DNA of 64,000 nucleotides from JAAEKA01 sp049299095 (GTDB lineage: Bacteria; Chloroflexota; Anaerolineae; JAAEKA01), in the NCBI GenBank assembly GCA_049299095.1, contig JBAQWV010000041.1:124001-188000 (forward strand), in the 5' to 3' direction. Under the pieces are notes generated by a model, which did no database searches, had not been told where the DNA came from, and saw nothing but the letters and a program-made list of their open reading frames with translations. Positions 59,993 to 64,000 of the stretch are shown here, piece after piece; within the stretch, counting starts at the first letter, position 1, and every line of letters starts with the position of its first letter. The translations under genes were made by a program, and so were the position numbers.

Positions 59993-61930
59993 ATGAACGT
60001 ACAAACAGTTCAAGTACAAGCGCATTCTCCATCGCCGAACTCCTTCAAAGCGCTACTCCGCTGGCGACATCTGCCCTACGTCGTGTTGCTGATCTTAGGA
60101 ACCGCCCTTCTGCTGTTGCTGGCCGTCCTCCGTTACCGATCCCTGGAAACCGGCTACGATTTGGGCATTTTTAATCAGGTTATCTGGAATCTGGCACATG
60201 GCCGGATTTGGCAGACGACGCTGGTTTTTGAAACCAAGGGCTATTACGACCACTTCGAGCCGATCCTCGTTCTGCTGGTTCCCTTCTACTGGTTACGCCC
60301 CAACGCCGATGTCTTGCTAATTCTGCAAGCCGTGGCGCTTGGGCTGGGTTCCCTGCCCATCTACCTGTACGCGTGGCAGCGTCTCCGCAGCCTGCGCATT
60401 GCCTTGTTGCTAGCCGCACTGTATCTGATCATGCCAGCGTTGCACAATGCCAATCTATACGACTTCCACGAGATGTCCTTCCTGCCGGTGCTGCTGGGGT
60501 TCACCTTGTATGGCCTATTGCGCGGACAGCGGCGCGTAGTGTTCGTCTTTCTTGGGCTGGCATTGCTGGTAAAGGAAGATGTCGCGGTCACAGCCTTTGC
60601 AGTGGGGCTGTATATCCTGCTGCTTAAGCCAACCGGTTTTCGCCGCCGCGATGGCCTGCTGATCGCTGCCTTTGCTGCTGTCTGGATGGTATTGGTTCTC
60701 AAGGTGTTTTATCCCGCCTTAACTCGCGGCATGCCCTATCCCTTTGTCGGTCGGCGCTATGCCTGGCTGGCCGATACCCCCGAAGGAGCCTTGCGCGCGC
60801 TGGTGACGCAGCCTGGACAGATATTGTCGGCATTGCTCATCCCGCAAAAGCTATTGTTTTTAGTGCGTCTGCTTGGCCCCTTCCTCTTCTTGCCACTGTT
60901 GGGCTGGCCGGTGGTAGGACTGGCCGCGCCGATTCTGTTTTATTTGATGTTAAGCAGTTATGAGCCACAGTGGTCCATCCGCAGCTATTACAACCCACCC
61001 TTGTTGCCGATTCTATTCTTTGCCTTGATCCAGACCTTCTACCGCTGGCGCTTGACCGTAAACGGACGTCGGCTAACGCAACTGGCCTTGCTCGGCATCG
61101 TAATGGCTACCGGCATTACCTATTATTTTGAAGCCCCTGGGCCGGGTAGTCGCCGTTTTCAGCCAGCCAGTTTTCGCACAACAGCCGACGATCAGGCGGT
61201 TTACAGCTTGCTGGCGCAAATACCCGACAAGGCTTCCGTCAGCGGCCCATGGCATTTGCTGCCACAACTCAGCAATCGCCAGACCATTTACCCATCCGTG
61301 GCGCGGCCCCAAGAGCCACCCCAATTTTTGCTGCGTCAAAATGAGCCGCCCCTGGCAGGCCCACCGGAATTTCCTTTTGCCGCACCCAATCAGTGGCCGC
61401 CGGTCTATCATGACTATGCGGTGATTGCCGAGGGAGGCGGTCACAAGCTGGCGCAGTTCCAGCAAAGCATCCCCTTGACGCCTCTGCCAGCTCTTGATCC
61501 TGAACCCAGCCCGCTCGCCGTCGTGGCCTATGCCTGGCTCGGCCAGCCCGACCCCGCAGCCACGCCCACGCTGCGGCCCGGTGACACCGCACGTCTGCTG
61601 CTGGCCTGGAAGCGCACCGGCACACTGGACAAATCCTATGTGTTATTCGTGCATGTGCTGAACACCGCCGACCCTGCCGATGAAAACGTGCCGCGCATCG
61701 CGCAAAACGACCATGAACCGGGCAACGGGTTGTATCCGACAACCCTCTGGGCCACCTGGACCAGCCCCCCGATTGTGCTGGATGAACAGCAGTTTCAGGT
61801 TCCCGCGGAAACGCCCCCCGGTCGCTACGTTGTACTGGCTGGCGCATATGATCGTGTCAGCGGGGATCGCCTCGAAATCGGCGGAACCGGCAAAACCATC
61901 CTGTTTGTAGGCTACGTCGAAGTCAAGTAA
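59993..61930 (+). CDS. DUF2079 membrane protein (GT-C-like) with C-terminal module
   Basis: A 645-residue membrane protein with the DUF2079 signature 'TGYDLGIFNQVIWNLAHGR' and 'YYDHFEPILVLLVPFYWL', about ten helices to residue 390, then a soluble segment and the beta-rich module seen in the neighbours (about 505-640, 'YVLFVHVLNTADPADENVP', 'TPPGRYVVLAGAYDRVSGDRL'). DUF2079 proteins are thought to be glycosyltransferase-like membrane enzymes, but no activity has been assigned to this one. ATG 59993 is preferred over TTG 59987. Confidence 0.85.
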   Translation: MNVQTVQVQAHSPSPNSFKALLRWRHLPYVVLLILGTALLLLLAVLRYRSLETGYDLGIFNQVIWNLAHGRIWQTTLVFETKGYYDHFEPILVLLVPFYWLRPNADVLLILQAVALGLGSLPIYLYAWQRLRSLRIALLLAALYLIMPALHNANLYDFHEMSFLPVLLGFTLYGLLRGQRRVVFVFLGLALLVKEDVAVTAFAVGLYILLLKPTGFRRRDGLLIAAFAAVWMVLVLKVFYPALTRGMPYPFVGRRYAWLADTPEGALRALVTQPGQILSALLIPQKLLFLVRLLGPFLFLPLLGWPVVGLAAPILFYLMLSSYEPQWSIRSYYNPPLLPILFFALIQTFYRWRLTVNGRRLTQLALLGIVMATGITYYFEAPGPGSRRFQPASFRTTADDQAVYSLLAQIPDKASVSGPWHLLPQLSNRQTIYPSVARPQEPPQFLLRQNEPPLAGPPEFPFAAPNQWPPVYHDYAVIAEGGGHKLAQFQQSIPLTPLPALDPEPSPLAVVAYAWLGQPDPAATPTLRPGDTARLLLAWKRTGTLDKSYVLFVHVLNTADPADENVPRIAQNDHEPGNGLYPTTLWATWTSPPIVLDEQQFQVPAETPPGRYVVLAGAYDRVSGDRLEIGGTGKTILFVGYVEVK

Positions 61931-61948
61931 TCCATCCCTGTGCCGAAT

Positions 61949-64000
61949 ATGTCTCGTACCGTCACTCTTGACAAGCTAAAAAACGCTGCGCCGTGGCTAC
62001 TGCTGGCGCTTTTTCTAGTCTGGGGCTGGCACAAGCAGTCCCTGACACGGTCGCTGCCTGTTTACGGCGATGCGCTAGAACTGACGTGGGCGCTGACCTG
62101 GTACGATGAGGCGCTGCGCAGCGGACAAAACGTCGCGCTGTTTCCGGGCGCGTTCTACCCGACTGGCTGGTATCTGGCGACGTTCGGCGCGGGGCCGGCT
62201 CTCCTTTTTGTCTTGCTACCCTTGTATTGGTTGGGTGGTGCGGCCTTCGCCTATAACAGCGCAGTCTTGCTAACCTTTGTGCTGACCTACGCGGGCGCGT
62301 GGAAGCTCGGTCGTCTGTTTTTGCAGCACCTCGGCGCACTCGCCTTTGCCTGCCTGCTAACCTTTTGGGGCTTCCGCTGGTTTCAGGCCCTCGGTCATTT
62401 GAATATCTTGCTCGGCACCGCGGTGCTGCCGTGGATGTTGTGGCTGCTGGAAACCGTCCTGTCAGCCAGCCCGCGCCGTTGGCGCGCCAAGCTGGTTTTA
62501 GTCGGGGTGTTGTGGGCGTTGGCGGCGGCGGGTTCGCTCTATTTCACTTGGCTACACGGCTTGGCGCTGCTGTTGTGGATAACAGGCCGCTGGCTGGCCC
62601 GCCGCAGCACCACACGCACCGCGCTGGCTGCACTCGCCATCCCCGCGCTGGTCATGGGCCTGCTCAGCGCGCCGGTGGCCCTGTGGACGCTGAGCGCGGC
62701 AGGACAGGTCGGCAGTGGCTTCTTTATGCTGGGCGAAGTCAACGCCTGGGGAGCGAGCCTGAACGCGCTGCCCTTGCCCTCTGTGGATCATCCATGGCTG
62801 GGCACGTTCAGCCGTCAGGTGTATCGCGGGCTGGGCGCAGAGCAGGATCGCGTGAACTTGGGCCTGCTCGCCAGCGTACTGGCCGTGGCTGGTGCATGGG
62901 CTGCCCGGCGCACATCGCGGCAATGGCTGCCTGTCTGGCTGCTGGCCGCGGGTGGCCTGGTTTTTGCCTTGGGCCTGACACTGAAATGGGACAACGAGAC
63001 GCTGACCGCGCCCGCTTTGCAACCGATCAACCGAGCGTTGTGGCAGATCGGTCACAGCCTCAAGCCCGCCCTCTTCCCAACTGCGCACCCCCTTGCTCCC
63101 TTTGATCAGGGGATCACACTGCCTGCGTTTTGGCTGACCGTCGCGATCCCCTGGCTGGAGCGCGCCCGCGTGTTTGCGCGCTACGCACTCGAAGGTGCGG
63201 TGGGCGTTTTTCTGCTCACCGGCCTGGGCGTGCAGGTTGTGCGTTACCGCTGGCTGCGCGTGGCCCTCTTTTCGCTGCTGATGTTCGAGCTGCTGCCAGC
63301 CCCGCTCGCCCGCTTTCCCTTTCCCATGCCTCCGCACCCTGCATTTGTTTGGCTGGCCGATCAACGCGCCGCGACAGGCGACATAGCTGCCAGCGTCATT
63401 GATCTGAGCGCGGCCCGTGCCCACACGCCGATGTTCCGCAATGGCGGCGAAACCATCTGGCCCACGCGGCTGCATCATTGGCCGATTGTCTCCGGCGCAA
63501 GCAGTGTGTGGCCGGCTGCGGCATCGGATCTGCAATTCTGGCTGACCACCCACGACTATGCGCTAGCTAGTCCGCAGCTAACTGCGTTGCTGCGCTTTCC
63601 CTTCCACGTCCAGTACATTTTGCTGCACATGCAGGGCGAACAGGAGCAGGAATTGCTGGCCGATGCCCAGAGCAATCCGCAGTTGCGGCTGGTGAATTGT
63701 TTCGAGCCGGTCGCTGGTAACGCCTGGCCGGAACCGATCTGTGTGTTGGAACTGTTGCCCCCGCCAGCGACTACCATTAATCTCGCGCTAGAAGAGGGCT
63801 GGTCAGGCGAGGAGCCGTGGGGTGCATGGATGCAGGGCACAACCGCGCGGGCTTTTTGGCTGGGGACTGCAAATTCAGGGCGTCGCCTGGCGCTGGCAGC
63901 CTTTCCTCAATGTGTCGCGGACAATCAGCAGGCTGTCACCGTTGAGGTAAACGGCGAGGTGGTGGCCGAGCATCGCTGGGCAGACTGCGAGCCGTGGACG
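61949..64000 (+). CDS. Large membrane protein, GT-C-like (3' end outside window)
   Basis: An open frame of 684 codons from ATG 61949 that reaches the right edge without a stop. About eleven hydrophobic helices occupy the first 475 residues, with acidic 'VYGDALELTWALTWYDEAL' in the first loop and 'GHLNILLGTAVLPWMLWLLE' (about 150-170). The soluble part that follows has 'QGTTARAFWLGTANSGRRLAL' near the edge. The layout is like that of other membrane glycosyltransferase-like proteins. It begins 18 bases after the DUF2079 gene and probably shares its transcript. Confidence 0.82.
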   Translation, partial: MSRTVTLDKLKNAAPWLLLALFLVWGWHKQSLTRSLPVYGDALELTWALTWYDEALRSGQNVALFPGAFYPTGWYLATFGAGPALLFVLLPLYWLGGAAFAYNSAVLLTFVLTYAGAWKLGRLFLQHLGALAFACLLTFWGFRWFQALGHLNILLGTAVLPWMLWLLETVLSASPRRWRAKLVLVGVLWALAAAGSLYFTWLHGLALLLWITGRWLARRSTTRTALAALAIPALVMGLLSAPVALWTLSAAGQVGSGFFMLGEVNAWGASLNALPLPSVDHPWLGTFSRQVYRGLGAEQDRVNLGLLASVLAVAGAWAARRTSRQWLPVWLLAAGGLVFALGLTLKWDNETLTAPALQPINRALWQIGHSLKPALFPTAHPLAPFDQGITLPAFWLTVAIPWLERARVFARYALEGAVGVFLLTGLGVQVVRYRWLRVALFSLLMFELLPAPLARFPFPMPPHPAFVWLADQRAATGDIAASVIDLSAARAHTPMFRNGGETIWPTRLHHWPIVSGASSVWPAAASDLQFWLTTHDYALASPQLTALLRFPFHVQYILLHMQGEQEQELLADAQSNPQLRLVNCFEPVAGNAWPEPICVLELLPPPATTINLALEEGWSGEEPWGAWMQGTTARAFWLGTANSGRRLALAAFPQCVADNQQAVTVEVNGEVVAEHRWADCEPWT

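Overview
The window is a G+C-rich, gene-dense chromosomal segment that most resembles a member of the Chloroflexota (Anaerolineae/Caldilineae type). The main reasons are secreted proteins with Thr/Pro linkers followed by a C-terminal 'YLPM' motif, DUF2079 and other GT-C membrane glycosyltransferases with a shared C-terminal module, a deazaflavin (F420)-type oxidoreductase, and wax ester synthase/DGAT-like proteins. This assignment is inference from family content; no rRNA is present. I found no tRNA, rRNA, transposase, prophage or CRISPR array.

Layout. 1-1116: the start of a secreted BNR-type beta-propeller gene (minus strand, runs off the left edge), divergent from a MalK/UgpC-type ABC ATPase with its own strong promoter and a long, hairpin-rich leader. 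2767-4292: an acetyltransferase and a sugar-nucleotide-type epimerase. 4316-6101: aspartate kinase behind a complete SAM-I riboswitch with terminator and promoter. 6142-13947: a long minus-strand block. KamA-type aminomutase and an ATP-grasp ligase come first, then guaB, a GNAT, ykgJ and crcB joined by 1-4 base stop/start overlaps, then (after a small hairpin insertion) a DUF190-CBS protein, an F420-type oxidoreductase and a NUDIX hydrolase. 14185-18618: degV, rsmG, an MFS exporter, bioY and a CBS-pair protein.

18843-28457: two tandem secreted esterase-like proteins, then a polysaccharide export block (methyltransferase, flippase, Wzz-like co-polymerase, second methyltransferase). 28532-32408: an amidase, mtaB (apparently leaderless), a HIT protein and an odd protein that looks like only the middle of a PEP synthase. 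32500-35962: two tandem WS/DGAT-like acyltransferases, each fused to a helix-hairpin-helix domain. 36231-48550: an envelope and secretion block with msrP-msrQ, a repeat protein, an apparently circularly permuted intradiol dioxygenase, an M23 peptidase, a propeller lipoprotein, YceI, a two-component system, an HtrA protease and a lipoprotein hydrolase with an SH3 domain. 48621-52680: manA, divergent from a TetR-MFS-Usp operon with paired operators. 52751-64000: five large GT-C or DUF2079 membrane proteins; four of them carry a similar C-terminal beta-rich module, and the fifth runs off the right edge.

The genes support a monoderm-like cell that invests heavily in surface glycans, lipoproteins and envelope repair. 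The most unusual items are the rearranged dioxygenase, the WS/DGAT-HhH fusions, the esterase pair in which one copy has lost its nucleophile, the KamA/ATP-grasp pair, the stand-alone PEP-synthase middle region, and the 107-bp hairpin between 13-bp direct repeats after crcB.
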